DNA of 64,000 bases from Methylobacillus glycogenes JCM 2850 (GCF_000617925.1 NZ_BAMT01000002.1:186001-250000), one strand, 5' to 3'; positions 1 to 9,046 are shown, counted from the stretch's first letter. Notes: generated by a model from the sequence alone, not told the origin. Made by a program: numbers and translations.

Positions 1-888
1 GCTGAAACCGTCAAAGCCAACGATAGAGCATTGTCATTGATACGCACACGTCATGATGCAGGCATTGCCCCCGGTCTGGATGTCACGCGGGCTGAAACCC
101 AGCTTGAGACCACACGCTCGCAACTGGAACAGGTCAAGGCGCAACGTGCGGTAAGCGAGCATGCAATTGCGGCCCTGGTGGGAGAGTCACCCTCCAGCTT
201 CAGCATTGCCAGCCGTCAGGATGTGATTGCCTTGCCTGAGATTCCTTTGGGCGTGCCGTCTACTCTGTTGCAACGCAGGCCGGATATTGCCGCTGCCCAG
301 CGTCGTGTTGCTTCGGCCAATGCCAGCATAGGGGTAGCCAAGACCGCATACTTCCCAGCCTTGAGTCTGGGTGCGGCCTTTGGTTACCAGAGTGTCTCCA
401 CAGGCAACTGGTTTACCGCGCCGAGCAATTTCTGGTCCATAGGGCCTAGCATGGTGTTCCAGCTGTTTGACGGCGGCAGGCGCAAGGCGCAGGTGAAGCA
501 GGCTGAAGCCGTACTGAACGAAAATGGTGCCAAGTATAGAGGCGTGGTGCTGGAGGCTTTCCAGCAGGTGGAAGATAATCTCGCGCGTTTGAATTACTAC
601 CAGACCGCGGCCAGGTCCGAGCGTGCCGCTGCGGAAGCCGCGCAGAAGACCATGGACTTTGCCATGAACCGTTACCGCGAAGGGGCAGCCAATTATCTGG
701 AAGTCACCACCGCGCAGGCGCAGGCGCTAGATACCCAGCGTGCCTTGTTAACGCTCACCGTGAGCCAGCTACGTGCCAGTGTGGATTTGGTACGTGCACT
801 GGGTGGTGGCTGGCAGCAGCCTGAAGCAGGCCATGCCACAAGCAACCCGCAGTTGGGTAAGCAAGAGAGTGCGCAAACTCCTGGCTAA
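1..888 (+). CDS. RND efflux outer-membrane factor, TolC/NodT family (5' truncated by window)
   Basis: The reading frame is open from base 1, so the gene starts outside the window and only about the last 295 codons are present. The visible part has the long heptad-like helices and the repeat structure of outer-membrane efflux proteins: a conserved LLQRRPDIAAAQRRV stretch, then a beta segment (FPALSLGAAFGY, PSNFWSIGPSMVFQLFDGG) and a second helical repeat ending near VRALGGGWQ. In this family the protein forms the trimeric outer-membrane channel of a tripartite RND exporter. The inner-membrane pump and adaptor genes presumably lie upstream. It converges on the AraC-type regulator at 916-1752. 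The substrate cannot be inferred. Confidence 0.9.
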   Translation, partial: AETVKANDRALSLIRTRHDAGIAPGLDVTRAETQLETTRSQLEQVKAQRAVSEHAIAALVGESPSSFSIASRQDVIALPEIPLGVPSTLLQRRPDIAAAQRRVASANASIGVAKTAYFPALSLGAAFGYQSVSTGNWFTAPSNFWSIGPSMVFQLFDGGRRKAQVKQAEAVLNENGAKYRGVVLEAFQQVEDNLARLNYYQTAARSERAAAEAAQKTMDFAMNRYREGAANYLEVTTAQAQALDTQRALLTLTVSQLRASVDLVRALGGGWQQPEAGHATSNPQLGKQESAQTPG

Positions 889-915
889 TGAGTTTGCCTG
901 AGGCTGCCAGCAGCC

Positions 916-1752
916 TCAGTTGTAGGCTTGCTGCGGAGTGGTAACTTTATCTTGCGACCAGCGCGTGAGGTAATTGCTGGGGGATTCCCCCATTACCCGT
1001 GAGAACATGCTGGTGAAACTGCCTGTGCTGCCATAGCCCAGCGCCAGGGCGATATTGGTGACGCTATGGCCTTCAATCAGCATTTCCACCGCGCGTATCA
1101 AGCATAGTTGCTGACGCCAGGCAGAGAAACTCATCCCAGTTTCTTTCTGGAACAAGCGCGCCAGGGTGCGTGAGCTGGCCCCGGCAATATGCGACCAATC
1201 ATCGATATTGCGGTCATCACCAGGATTGCTGTGCAGGCTGGCGGTGACACGACGCAAGCGCTGATCGCGGCCTTCAGGCAAAAACAGCGGTGCTTCCTGC
1301 GCCAGACTGATTTGATCTATCAACACCTGCATCAAACGCCATTGATGATCCTGCAAGCTGGCATCATGGCTGATCTGCACCACCTCCAATACCAGTTCCC
1401 GCAATAGTGGGCTTAACTTGATCACGCAGCAGCGCTTGGGCAGGGTGGCGAGTAAATCCGGGCTGATCAGCACCGTCTTCATTTCCGCCGCCTGAATATA
1501 GTAAACGCTGTGCCTTGCCGAGCCCGGTATCCAGCAGGCACGGCCGGGCGGTGTGATCCAGGAGCCATCCTCGGTTTCCACCCGCATGCTGCCCGAGGTC
1601 ACAAACATCAGTTGGCCGCGCTTGTGGGCGTGCGGCTCCACCTGCCAGCCTTTGGAGTAGGTTGCCACCCGCGGTGCCACGGGCAGCAGGGAGTTATCCG
1701 GGTCAGGCATGGTGCCATTGAGGTCGGTGAATACCGGGCGGGCTTGCGTCAT
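916..1752 (-). CDS. AraC-family transcriptional regulator with N-terminal cupin domain
   Basis: A 278-residue protein. The N-terminal half is a cupin-type sensor domain (HAHKRGQLMFVTSG, then PPGRACWIPG), as in regulators that sense small molecules. The C-terminal ~100 residues carry two helix-turn-helix units: SHIAGASSRTLARLFQKETGMSF and the conserved NIALALGYGSTGSFTSMFSR signature. It is transcribed toward the end of the efflux gene at 1-888, and regulators of this type often control a neighbouring exporter, but that link is inference. The start ATG at 1752 sits 57 bases after the end of the upstream leftward lipoprotein gene, so cotranscription with the mla operon is possible. Confidence 0.85.
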   Translation of the reverse strand: MTQARPVFTDLNGTMPDPDNSLLPVAPRVATYSKGWQVEPHAHKRGQLMFVTSGSMRVETEDGSWITPPGRACWIPGSARHSVYYIQAAEMKTVLISPDLLATLPKRCCVIKLSPLLRELVLEVVQISHDASLQDHQWRLMQVLIDQISLAQEAPLFLPEGRDQRLRRVTASLHSNPGDDRNIDDWSHIAGASSRTLARLFQKETGMSFSAWRQQLCLIRAVEMLIEGHSVTNIALALGYGSTGSFTSMFSRVMGESPSNYLTRWSQDKVTTPQQAYN

Positions 1753-1808
1753 GATGGCTTACTGATGAGTGTGAGTGCTAGACAAGTCAGGCTGCTGGGC
1801 AGGTCAAA

Positions 1809-2420
1809 CTACTGAGCCTGGCATGACTGAGTCGCCGCCGTCGCCTTGACCCAGTCTGCCGCCTGATTCAGTACGCTGGCTGAGGCCTGGTTCAGCGCAG
1901 CCACGCCACCTTTGGCATCTGCACTGCTGGCCGGGGCCTGGGCTGAGAGCAAGGTCTGGCCCACGATAGTGCGCGTGCGACGTTCCACAATGCTGGCTTG
2001 CAACTGCACTACGCCATGGCTGCTGCTTGCGCTGTCAAATACCTGATCAAAAGCCACCAGTTGCAGTTTGAGGCTGCAACGTGCTTCTGGCTTGGGGTTG
2101 TTGCCTATCTGCTGACGCAATAACTCCACAGGCAGGCTGGACCAGCGGCTACCAGCATAGGTAAACACCTGGGTTGGGTTTTTATAAGCCAGGCGATAAC
2201 GGATATTGCCATGCTGTACGGCTTCCACCGCGCTCAGGCTCTCTAGCGGCAAGCCAAAATCCACCTGTTGCTCTGGCTTTTGCAGGCCAAAATCGTAAAA
2301 GTCGGATTGCTTGGTTTCCGGCTTAATGGAGCTGACGCAGGCAGTCAGGCTGCTTGCCAACACAAGCAGGGCAATGAAGTTTGGCATTTGGACAGTCAAG
2401 GATCGCATGGGTGGCCTCAT
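1809..2420 (-). CDS. ABC-type transport auxiliary lipoprotein (PqiC-like)
   Basis: A 203-residue protein with a lipoprotein signal sequence: hydrophobic segment FIALLVLASS followed by the lipobox LTAC, with Cys28 the predicted lipidated residue. The rest matches the layout of the auxiliary lipoproteins that accompany MCE/Mla-type ABC transporters: an early YDFG motif, a VEAVQHGNIRYRLAYKNPTQV segment and a C-terminal ~GVAALNQASASVLNQAADWV helix. Its ATG overlaps the stop codon of mlaD (ATGA), so it is translationally coupled as the last gene of the operon. It probably sits in the inner leaflet of the outer membrane or bridges the periplasm. No mlaC-type soluble carrier is present, and this protein may take that structural role. 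Confidence 0.75.
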   Translation of the reverse strand: MRPPMRSLTVQMPNFIALLVLASSLTACVSSIKPETKQSDFYDFGLQKPEQQVDFGLPLESLSAVEAVQHGNIRYRLAYKNPTQVFTYAGSRWSSLPVELLRQQIGNNPKPEARCSLKLQLVAFDQVFDSASSSHGVVQLQASIVERRTRTIVGQTLLSAQAPASSADAKGGVAALNQASASVLNQAADWVKATAATQSCQAQ

Positions 2421-3366
2421 TGAGCGGGTTTGAAACCTGGTTCACCGGGGCCTGGACGTTGTTCAGGCTTGCCGAAGATCAGGCTTTGCGGGTTTTCTTC
2501 CAGCAGATTGAGAATGCGGCTGAAACGGCGTGCATCATCGCTGGCAGTGGCAGTCAATTCATTCAGGCGCGGCAGCGTCTCGTTATTCAGCGTTTCGCCT
2601 ATCAAACTGGTGCTGTTGCGGATTTCTCCGGTCATGCCGCGTACATCCTGCACCGCCGCAGATAATTCATTCAATAGCGGCGTGGCGGATTGCGTGGCCT
2701 GTTGCAGATTGCTCAAGGTCTGGGTGAATTGCTGCTGGTTTTCCTCAGACATGAGTTGGCTGGCCTTGCTGAATGCCTTGTTGGCAGAGTCCAGGGTGGG
2801 GCCCAGCCTTGCCGAGGCCTGTTCCAGGTTGCCCAGGGTCTTGTTCAGTGATTCAACGTCTATGGTGTGCATGACGCTGTTGGCATGTTCTATGGTGGCG
2901 GTGCGTGGTTGATAAAGGATTCTATTTTGTCCACCATGCGCGGCACGCGCTCGGAAATGCGGTCTATCAGGGAGGGGCGCATGGTGATGAGCGAACCCGC
3001 AGGCAGTTGTGGCCCGCTACCATCAGGGTCGTTGAGGTCTATATAAGCAAGGCCAGTCACGCCTTGGGCGCGCAGTTCGGCGTAGGTTTCCTTGGTCAGA
3101 TGCAGCTTGTCATCCACGCGTATGCTGATTTCGATGGAAGATTGCGAGTCTGGGTCCAATGCAATGTTGTTAACCTTGCCGACATTGACGCCTCGGAACT
3201 TGACCGAGGCCTCGGCACTGAGGCCAGTCACGGGTTGCTTGGAGATAATCTTGTACTCGGTGAGTGCCTGCCGACTGCCACTGAGCCACCAGAAGGCAAA
3301 TACCAGGATGGTGATCAGGATCAGGGTGATGATGCCAACGGCGATGGCATGCGCGCGATTTTCCAT
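2417..3366 (-). CDS. mlaD: MlaD-family MCE-domain substrate-binding protein (frameshifted near 2904)
   Basis: N-terminal transmembrane helix (IITLILITILVFAFWWL), then an MCE domain (TEYKIISKQPVTGLSAEASV, VKFRGVNVGKVNNI, LRAQGVTGLAYIDLN) and a long C-terminal coiled helix (LEQASARLGPTLDSANKAF). In this family the MCE domains form a hexameric periplasmic ring that passes phospholipids between membrane and transporter. The frame is interrupted near 2904. Restoring one base, as GCC in place of GC, gives a continuous ~316-residue protein, the normal size for single-MCE proteins, so I treat it as one gene. It lies between mlaF (3 bases upstream) and the lipoprotein gene (ATGA overlap). Confidence 0.82.
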
Positions 3367-3369
3367 AAA

Positions 3370-4131
3370 TTATCCTGTTCTTTCCAATCGGACACGGATG
3401 CCCTGGAAAAAGTTTTGCACAAAGGGGTGGTCTATATGCTCAAGTTCCTGCAGCGTGCAATTGGCAACGATGCGTTTATCGGCGAGCACGGCCACGCGGT
3501 CTGAAAGAGAAACCAGGGTATCCAGATCGTGGGTGACGAAAATCACGGTCAGCCCCAGCGCCTGCTTGATGTCTTTGATCAGCTCCACAAATTTCTCGCT
3601 ACGCTCTGGGTCCAGCCCGGCGGTAGGTTCATCCAGCAACAGCAGTTCTGGTTCCAGCGCCAGGGCGCGCGCCAGCGCCACGCGTTTGATCATGCCGCCG
3701 GAAAGCTGTGAAGGCAGGCGCGAGCCAGTGTCTGGCTCCATCTCAACCAGTGAGAGTTTGTGCAGCACCAGCTGGCGTATGGTGGCTTCATCGAATTGGC
3801 GTAGCTCGCGCAGCGGGAAGGCAATATTGTCAAACACACTGAGCGCAGAAAACAAAGCCCCCTGCTGGAACAACATGCCCAGCCGATTCATCAGGCGTTG
3901 TTGCGGGATGCGCGGCATCTCGTGCAGATTCTTGCCAAACAGCAGCACCTCGCCCTTGCTGGGCCGGGTCAGGCCGACAATATGCCGCAGCAGCGTGGTC
4001 TTGCCGCTGCCCGAGCCACCAACCAGCGAAACCACTTCCCCGGCATTGATGGTGAGGTCCAGATTCTCATGCACGACATTGCTGCCAAACACAGTCCAGA
4101 CCTTGCGGATATCGCAAATGGCTCGGCTCAT
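3370..4131 (-). CDS. mlaF: Mla-type ABC transporter ATP-binding protein
   Basis: A 253-residue ABC ATPase with every expected motif: Walker A GGSGSGKTT (about residues 38-46), Q-loop MLFQQGALFSALSV, signature LSGGMIKRVALARAL, Walker B LLLLDEPTAGLDP, and switch histidine VTHDLDT. The LSGGM signature and the FQQGALFS segment are typical of the MlaF subfamily for retrograde or anterograde phospholipid transport. The ATPase sits on the cytoplasmic face of the MlaE permease dimer. Three bases separate it from mlaE and from mlaD, consistent with one operon running leftward from about 5256. Confidence 0.9.
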   Translation of the reverse strand: MSRAICDIRKVWTVFGSNVVHENLDLTINAGEVVSLVGGSGSGKTTLLRHIVGLTRPSKGEVLLFGKNLHEMPRIPQQRLMNRLGMLFQQGALFSALSVFDNIAFPLRELRQFDEATIRQLVLHKLSLVEMEPDTGSRLPSQLSGGMIKRVALARALALEPELLLLDEPTAGLDPERSEKFVELIKDIKQALGLTVIFVTHDLDTLVSLSDRVAVLADKRIVANCTLQELEHIDHPFVQNFFQGIRVRLERTG

Positions 4132-4134
4132 GGG

Positions 4135-5256
4135 CTATACCCCTATGCCGCTGGTGAGGATGGCAAACACGGCATCAATCAAGATGACGCAGGTGATGGC
4201 AGTGACCACAGAGCTGGTGGTGCTGCGGCTCAGGCTCTCGGTATTGGGCTTGATGCGCAGACCGAAATGACAGGCCACCACGGCCACCACAAAACCAAAC
4301 ATAACGCCTTTGATCAGGCTTAAGGTCAGGTTGACAGGCTGTACCACGGTGGCAAGGTAATCAAAGAAGAAGCGGAAGCCCAGGCCCAGCTCCATATTGG
4401 CGGAGAATGCGCCGCCCAGCAGCGCCCATACTGAGGTCCAGATCACCAGCATGGGGGCAATAAAGGTCAGGCCCAGCACCTTGGGCAACACCACGCGCAG
4501 TATGCGCGAGATACCCATGACGGCCAGCGCATCAATTTCTTCAGTCACGCGCATCACACCTATCTGTGCGGTCATGGCAGAGCCCGAGCGCCCGGCAACC
4601 AGCACTGCCATAAGAATAGGGCCTAATTCGCGTATCACGGCCAGCCCCAGAATGTTGACGATAAAGATATCGGCACCAAAAGTACGTAATTGGGTTGCCA
4701 TCAGATAACTCATGGCTATGCCTATCATCATGCCGAGCAGGGCGGTGACAGGCAGGGCGGTGACGCCACTCTTATAGATATTGGCGCTGAATTCGCGCCA
4801 GGGGAAATCTTGTGGCCTGCGGATTAAATACGCCAGCTCTATCACCAGCAAACCAGTCAGGCGCACAAAATCGGTGATATGGCTGCTGAGGAAGATGGTG
4901 AGCTTGCCCCAGGCCGCGATCAGGGTCAGCGGGTCAAAACCAGATTTAGGTTTTTCCGTGGCCTGGGCATTGATTTCGCCCAGTGTCTGGAATAAGTGGT
5001 TCTGCTCTTCGCTAAGGCCAGTCTTATTATCCAGCTTGCCTTGCCAGCCATTCCACAGTACGGCGGCCCCTGCGGTGTCTAGCTGTTCAACTTCGCTTAA
5101 GTCCCAGTGCAGGTCTTGATTGGCAAAATGCGGTTTCAGTGCCTGGCGCAGCTGGGCAAAGTCGTTATCCATCTCCCGCAACGACCATTGGCCGTGCAGA
5201 GAGATGCGCTTCTTTCCCTCACTGTCCTGTGCTAACTGAAAACTCGCTATCGCCAT
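4135..5256 (-). CDS. mlaE: MlaE-type permease with fused N-terminal STAS domain
   Basis: A 373-residue protein. Residues ~1-75 form a STAS-like domain (ISLHGQWSLREMDND, DLSEVEQLDTAGAAVLW), the role that the separate MlaB plays in E. coli. The remainder is the MlaE permease with five or six hydrophobic segments and the conserved LIGLAYLIRRP-like, MIGIAMSY, ELGPILMAVLVAGRSGSAMTA and GVMRVTEEIDALAVMG blocks. It forms the membrane core of a phospholipid ABC transporter. First gene of the leftward operon mlaE-mlaF-mlaD-lipoprotein. Joined STAS-MlaE architectures are known in other proteobacteria. Confidence 0.88.
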   Translation of the reverse strand: MAIASFQLAQDSEGKKRISLHGQWSLREMDNDFAQLRQALKPHFANQDLHWDLSEVEQLDTAGAAVLWNGWQGKLDNKTGLSEEQNHLFQTLGEINAQATEKPKSGFDPLTLIAAWGKLTIFLSSHITDFVRLTGLLVIELAYLIRRPQDFPWREFSANIYKSGVTALPVTALLGMMIGIAMSYLMATQLRTFGADIFIVNILGLAVIRELGPILMAVLVAGRSGSAMTAQIGVMRVTEEIDALAVMGISRILRVVLPKVLGLTFIAPMLVIWTSVWALLGGAFSANMELGLGFRFFFDYLATVVQPVNLTLSLIKGVMFGFVVAVVACHFGLRIKPNTESLSRSTTSSVVTAITCVILIDAVFAILTSGIGV

Positions 5257-5275
5257 GCGTGTCCTTATTGTTGAG

Positions 5276-5307
5276 AGGCGCTAAGCTGAAACATCAGCCT
5301 AGCGCCT
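5276..5307. terminator. Stem-loop between fae homologue and mla operon
   Basis: Two 14-base arms (5276-5289 and 5294-5307) pair with a single mismatch around an AACA loop. It lies between the leftward Fae gene (ends 5359) and the leftward mlaE start (5256). There is no clear T-tract in either direction, so it may be a weak terminator, an mRNA 3'-end protector or a leader element of the mla transcript. Confidence 0.45.
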
Positions 5308-5358
5308 GATTGCTTTATAGCAGAGTTTGAATCTTGCGTGCTTTAGATCTTTCCAAGC

Positions 5359-5906
5359 TTAGATCTTGCCATCCAGGCCCATCTGGAAGTATTTGTGCAC
5401 AATCTTTTCCTGGTTTTCCAGCAGCCAGTCGATATCGGGCTTGTTGCTCATGGCCTTGTGAATGGCATTGGCTGTGGCTTTACGGTGGATGTCGAACAGT
5501 ATCTTGTGATCAAGATTGTCTTGCTCAACGACAATAGGGTTGAGCCAGACGGAAACGATAATGCCGAGGTCATTGGCTTTTTCCTTGGGAATATCACCAT
5601 TACGCACCGCATCCAGTACGCCATTGGCAATCGCGGCTTGCACCGTGCCCATGAGGATGTTGGTGTAACGCTCATTCTTGACCGTTACCTTGCTCACCAT
5701 AATGGTGGCCGGACGTACCATGATGTCGGTGTTGAGAATTGCCAGCACGCGTGAATGGCCTTTGACCTGGTCGCCCAGCAGGGTGCCAAAGGCAGTGCCC
5801 ATAGGCCCATCCATTTCGCCGATGATGACTTCTGGCTCTGCAGCCGTACCCGGAGGGCCGCCTGCTACCAGGCTTCACCGACGCGCATGAAAATCTTGTC
5901 ACTCAC
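5359..5906 (-). CDS. Formaldehyde-activating enzyme (Fae) homologue, frameshifted near 5871
   Basis: The repaired product of ~182 residues begins at GTG 5906 (VSDKIFMRVGEA), preceded by AAGGAG at a good distance. A missing C in GCCCTG near 5871 breaks the frame; with it restored the protein reads GEALVAGGPPGTAAEPEV into GEMDGPMGTAFGTLLGDQVKGH. Fae condenses formaldehyde with tetrahydromethanopterin in the cytoplasm of methylotrophs. Conserved Fae features visible are the GEALV N-terminus, the IIG segment, a FxxLLxxQxKGH-like block and ATIMVSKVTVKNE. At the position of the catalytic His17 of the M. extorquens enzyme (NEVAHIDLIIG) this protein has Glu (GTAAEPEVIIG), so it is probably a Fae paralogue and not the main enzyme. 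Confidence 0.82.
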
Positions 5907-6103
5907 TTGTTTCTCCTTAGATTGGTGGAAATGTAGATACGGATGAGATTCTTTGTAACCTAATTAACTGCTAATTGCAAAGCCGGGTGACTAGGCTGAG
6001 TGCTTAAGCAGAGTAGCACAGCGCAATATCAAAGCTAGTCACTAAAACTTCCAGCATCTGCAAATTTGCCTACGCGCTAGACTCAATGACAACAGTCGCA
6101 CGC

Positions 6104-6109
6104 TATAAT
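6104..6109 (+). promoter_or_regulatory. -10 element upstream of yjbQ
   Basis: A perfect TATAAT lies 32 bases before the yjbQ start codon at 6142. I see no good -35 hexamer at the usual distance, so this is a candidate sigma-70 extended or activator-dependent promoter only. Confidence 0.35.
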
Positions 6110-6141
6110 TTCCTGCATAGTCATTTTTAGGGGTTTCCAGC

Positions 6142-6561
6142 ATGAAAAGTTTTCGTAAAGAATTGTGGTTCAACGCGCCTGCCCGCATGCATTTCACCAA
6201 TATCACCCAGGAAATCCAGGCCTGTTTGCGCGAGAGTGGCATACGTGAGGGCCTGGTGCTGGTGAATGCCATGCATATCACCGCTAGCGTCTTTATCAAC
6301 GATGACGAATCCGGTCTGCATCACGATTACAAAGACTGGCTGGAGCGCCTGGCACCGCATGAACCCATACGCAATTACAGGCACAACGATACCGGGGAAG
6401 ATAATGCCGATGCGCATATGAAGCGTCAGGTCATGGGCCGCGAGGTGGTGGTGGCGGTAACCAATGGCCAGCTTGATTTCGGCCCCTGGGAACAGATTTT
6501 CTACGGCGAGTTTGATGGCCGCCGCAACAAGCGTGTGCTGGTCAAGATCATCGGCGAGTAA
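6142..6561 (+). CDS. yjbQ: YjbQ/UPF0047 family protein
   Basis: A 139-residue single-domain protein with the full UPF0047 pattern: an N-terminal [17 protein letters not shown] segment, [29 protein letters not shown], a [25 protein letters not shown] block containing the conserved metal-binding-type histidines, and [26 protein letters not shown] at the end. The E. coli homologue has weak thiamine-phosphate-synthase-like activity, but the physiological role of the family is not settled. It starts an apparent rightward group with kefG four bases downstream. Confidence 0.9.
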   Translation: MKSFRKELWFNAPARMHFTNITQEIQACLRESGIREGLVLVNAMHITASVFINDDESGLHHDYKDWLERLAPHEPIRNYRHNDTGEDNADAHMKRQVMGREVVVAVTNGQLDFGPWEQIFYGEFDGRRNKRVLVKIIGE

Positions 6562-6564
6562 TTC

Positions 6565-7173
6565 ATGACCAATCAGGTATTACTGCTGCTGGCACATCCC
6601 ACCCTGGAGACTTCCCGCGTCAATAAAAAACTGCTGCAAGCCGCACAAGGCTGTGCAGGTGTGACCGTGCATGATCTCTATGCGCGATATCCAGAGCAGA
6701 TGATAGATATGCGAGCCGAACAAGCACTGGTGGAGCAGCATGAACTAGTGGTGTTTCAGCATCCGCTCTATTGGTACTCCTGCCCGCCCTTGCTGAAGAA
6801 CTGGCTGGATACCGTGCTGAGCTATGGCTGGGCCTATGGCGAAGGCGAGAATGTGCTCACGGGTAAACCCTGGGTGCATGCCATTTCCACTGGCGGTTCC
6901 GATAGTGTTTATCAGCGCCGTGGCTACAACCAGTTCACGCTGGCGGAATTGCTACGGCCTTTCGAGCAGGCGGCCCGCTTGTGCCAGATGCCCTATCTGC
7001 AACCGTTTCTGACGCAAGCCGCAGATACACTGAGCGATGAATACCTACAGCAACAGGCAGAAACCTATGCCGTCTGGCTAAGCCGTCTTGTGGCGGGCGA
7101 GCTGCCGCCAGTAGTAGATAGCCTGCAGGCGGAATCTGCACAATATCTTGCACCTTTGGCCGAGGAGGGCTGA
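6565..7173 (+). CDS. kefG: Kef-system ancillary NAD(P)H oxidoreductase (KefG/KefF-like)
   Basis: A 202-residue flavodoxin-like quinone reductase. Visible are the N-terminal LLLAHPTLETSRVNK FMN/phosphate loop, VFQHPLYWYSCPPLLKNWLDTVLSYGWAYG and the ISTGGSDSVYQRRGYNQFT block typical of KefF/KefG proteins. These cytoplasmic flavoproteins bind and activate the glutathione-gated potassium/proton antiporters KefC/KefB during electrophile stress. Its stop lies 3 bases before the kefC-type gene, which strongly supports this assignment. Electrophile protection makes sense in a cell that produces formaldehyde. Confidence 0.88.
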   Translation: MTNQVLLLLAHPTLETSRVNKKLLQAAQGCAGVTVHDLYARYPEQMIDMRAEQALVEQHELVVFQHPLYWYSCPPLLKNWLDTVLSYGWAYGEGENVLTGKPWVHAISTGGSDSVYQRRGYNQFTLAELLRPFEQAARLCQMPYLQPFLTQAADTLSDEYLQQQAETYAVWLSRLVAGELPPVVDSLQAESAQYLAPLAEEG

Positions 7174-7175
7174 GC

Positions 7176-9020
7176 ATGGCTGAAGCGCATATCCCTTCCT
7201 TGCTACTAGAGAGCGCCATCTATCTGGGCGCAGCCGTGCTGGCAGTACCTGTGTTCCGGCGCATAGGCCTGGGCTCGGTGCTGGGTTATCTATTCGCGGG
7301 CATTATCATAGGTCCCTGGGTTCTGGGGCTGGTGGCCGATACCGAGACCGTAATGCACTTCTCGGAATTTGGTGTGGTGATGATGCTGTTCCTCATCGGT
7401 CTGGAGATAGAGCCGGATAAGCTGATGGAACTAAAACTGCCTATCTTCGGCATGGGCGGCCTGCAAGTGCTGCTCACTGGCGGGGTGGTGTTTGGTCTGG
7501 GTGCGGGGCTGGGGCTGGATTGGCGTCTGGCACTGGTGGCAGGCATGGGTGTGGCAATGTCATCCACGGCAATTGCCATGCAGATACTGGGAGAGCAGGG
7601 CGCGCTGAACCGCCCTGATGGTCGCTCGGCCTTCTCGGTATTGCTGTTCCAGGACTTGGCGGTGATTCCCTTGATGATCCTGTTGCTGGTGATTGCGCCC
7701 GGCGAGCAAACCTCGCAAGGCGTGCATATGGATTGGCTGGCCATACTCAAGGCGGTATCCCTGGTGGTGTTGCTGGTGCTGAGCGGCAAATATCTGCTGC
7801 GCCCGGTATTGCGCTATATCGCCAATACTGGCTTGCGCGAGATCTTTATTGCCTTTGCTTTGCTGCTGATCATAGGGGTTTCCATCCTTATGACACTGGT
7901 GGGCCTGTCCATGGCGCTGGGTGCATTTATCGCCGGGGTAATGCTGGCCGATTCTGAATACAGGCAGGAGCTGGAGCTGGATATAGAACCATTCAAGGGC
8001 TTGCTGCTGGGGCTGTTCTTTATCTCGGTAGGCATGTCGGTCAACCTGGATATCGTCATGCAACAGCCCTGGCTGATCGTTGGGCTGGCCTTGGGCTTTG
8101 TCGCCATCAAGCTGGCCCTGCTATTTGGCCTGGCCAAGATATTCAAGTTGGGCAATGCAGGCGGCCTGATGTTTGCCGTCACCTTGTCGCAGGTGGGTGA
8201 ATTTGCCTTTGTGATTTTTGGTGCGGCGCTGGATGCCAAGGTCATAGGTTTTGAACAAAGTGCCTTGCTCAACTCCGTGGTCGCGCTTTCCATGGTCACC
8301 ACGCCCTTGCTGTTGCTGGGTTACAACATGCTGTATAGGCGCAGGCTTAATCAGCGCGGGCGTGATAAAGGCCATGACGAGTTTGAAGAGGCCAGGCCTA
8401 TTATCGTTGCAGGCTTTGGCCGCGTAGGTCAGATCATCACGCGCTTGCTGACCAGTGCAGGCATAGCGCCCACAGTGATTGAGCATGACCCCAACCAGAT
8501 AGAGCTGATGCGTAATTTCGGCTATCGCGCCTATTACGGCGATATCACCCGCCCGGATGTGCTGAGAGCGGCGGGTATTGCCCAGGCCAAGATTCTGATC
8601 CTGGCCATCGATAACGCCGAGGAAGCGCTGGAAACCGCACGCTATGTGCGTCAGCATTATCCAGAAGTGAAAATACTCGCGCGGGCGCGCAACCGTACCT
8701 ATGTCTTCGACTATATGGACTTAGGGATAGACAGCGTGCGCGAAACCTTCCTTGATGCGGTGAACCTGGGCGAGCTGGCTTTGCGTGAAACGGGTTACAC
8801 CCCGTTCCAGGCACATAGAACCGCTTGGCGCTTCCGTCAGCATGATGAAAAAATGATGCGCGATATTCATCCTATTCATACCGACATGCAGAAAATCGTT
8901 TCGCATAGCGTGCGCTCACGTCAGGATTTGCAGAATACCTTGCGTCAGGAAATGGATGAGGCTGTGGCGAGCTTTAACCATAATGCCTGGGAAGGTGGCA
9001 GCGCTGAAACCAAGGCTTAA
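7176..9020 (+). CDS. kefC: Glutathione-regulated K+/H+ antiporter, KefB/KefC type (CPA2)
   Basis: A 614-residue protein. Residues 1-~380 contain about twelve hydrophobic segments of the monovalent cation:proton antiporter-2 domain (GYLFAGIIIGPW, MMLFLIGLEIEPDKL, MSSTAIAMQIL, LLFQDLAVIPLM, GLFFISVGMSVNLD, TLSQVGEFAFVIFG). From about residue 405 there is a RCK/TrkA-N regulatory domain with the nucleotide-binding AGFGRVGQIITRLL motif, which in Kef proteins binds glutathione adducts and NAD(H). It exports K+ in exchange for protons to acidify the cytoplasm under electrophile attack. It directly follows its ancillary oxidoreductase and ends before a strong bidirectional hairpin. Confidence 0.92.
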   Translation: MAEAHIPSLLLESAIYLGAAVLAVPVFRRIGLGSVLGYLFAGIIIGPWVLGLVADTETVMHFSEFGVVMMLFLIGLEIEPDKLMELKLPIFGMGGLQVLLTGGVVFGLGAGLGLDWRLALVAGMGVAMSSTAIAMQILGEQGALNRPDGRSAFSVLLFQDLAVIPLMILLLVIAPGEQTSQGVHMDWLAILKAVSLVVLLVLSGKYLLRPVLRYIANTGLREIFIAFALLLIIGVSILMTLVGLSMALGAFIAGVMLADSEYRQELELDIEPFKGLLLGLFFISVGMSVNLDIVMQQPWLIVGLALGFVAIKLALLFGLAKIFKLGNAGGLMFAVTLSQVGEFAFVIFGAALDAKVIGFEQSALLNSVVALSMVTTPLLLLGYNMLYRRRLNQRGRDKGHDEFEEARPIIVAGFGRVGQIITRLLTSAGIAPTVIEHDPNQIELMRNFGYRAYYGDITRPDVLRAAGIAQAKILILAIDNAEEALETARYVRQHYPEVKILARARNRTYVFDYMDLGIDSVRETFLDAVNLGELALRETGYTPFQAHRTAWRFRQHDEKMMRDIHPIHTDMQKIVSHSVRSRQDLQNTLRQEMDEAVASFNHNAWEGGSAETKA

Positions 9021-9046
9021 CGCTTAAAATTGAGCTTGGCAAATAA

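Noticed and set aside
3092..4270. Open frame of 392 codons on the plus strand
   Set aside because: Antisense to mlaD/mlaF/mlaE, with Ser/Arg-rich low-complexity translation typical of a shadow frame.
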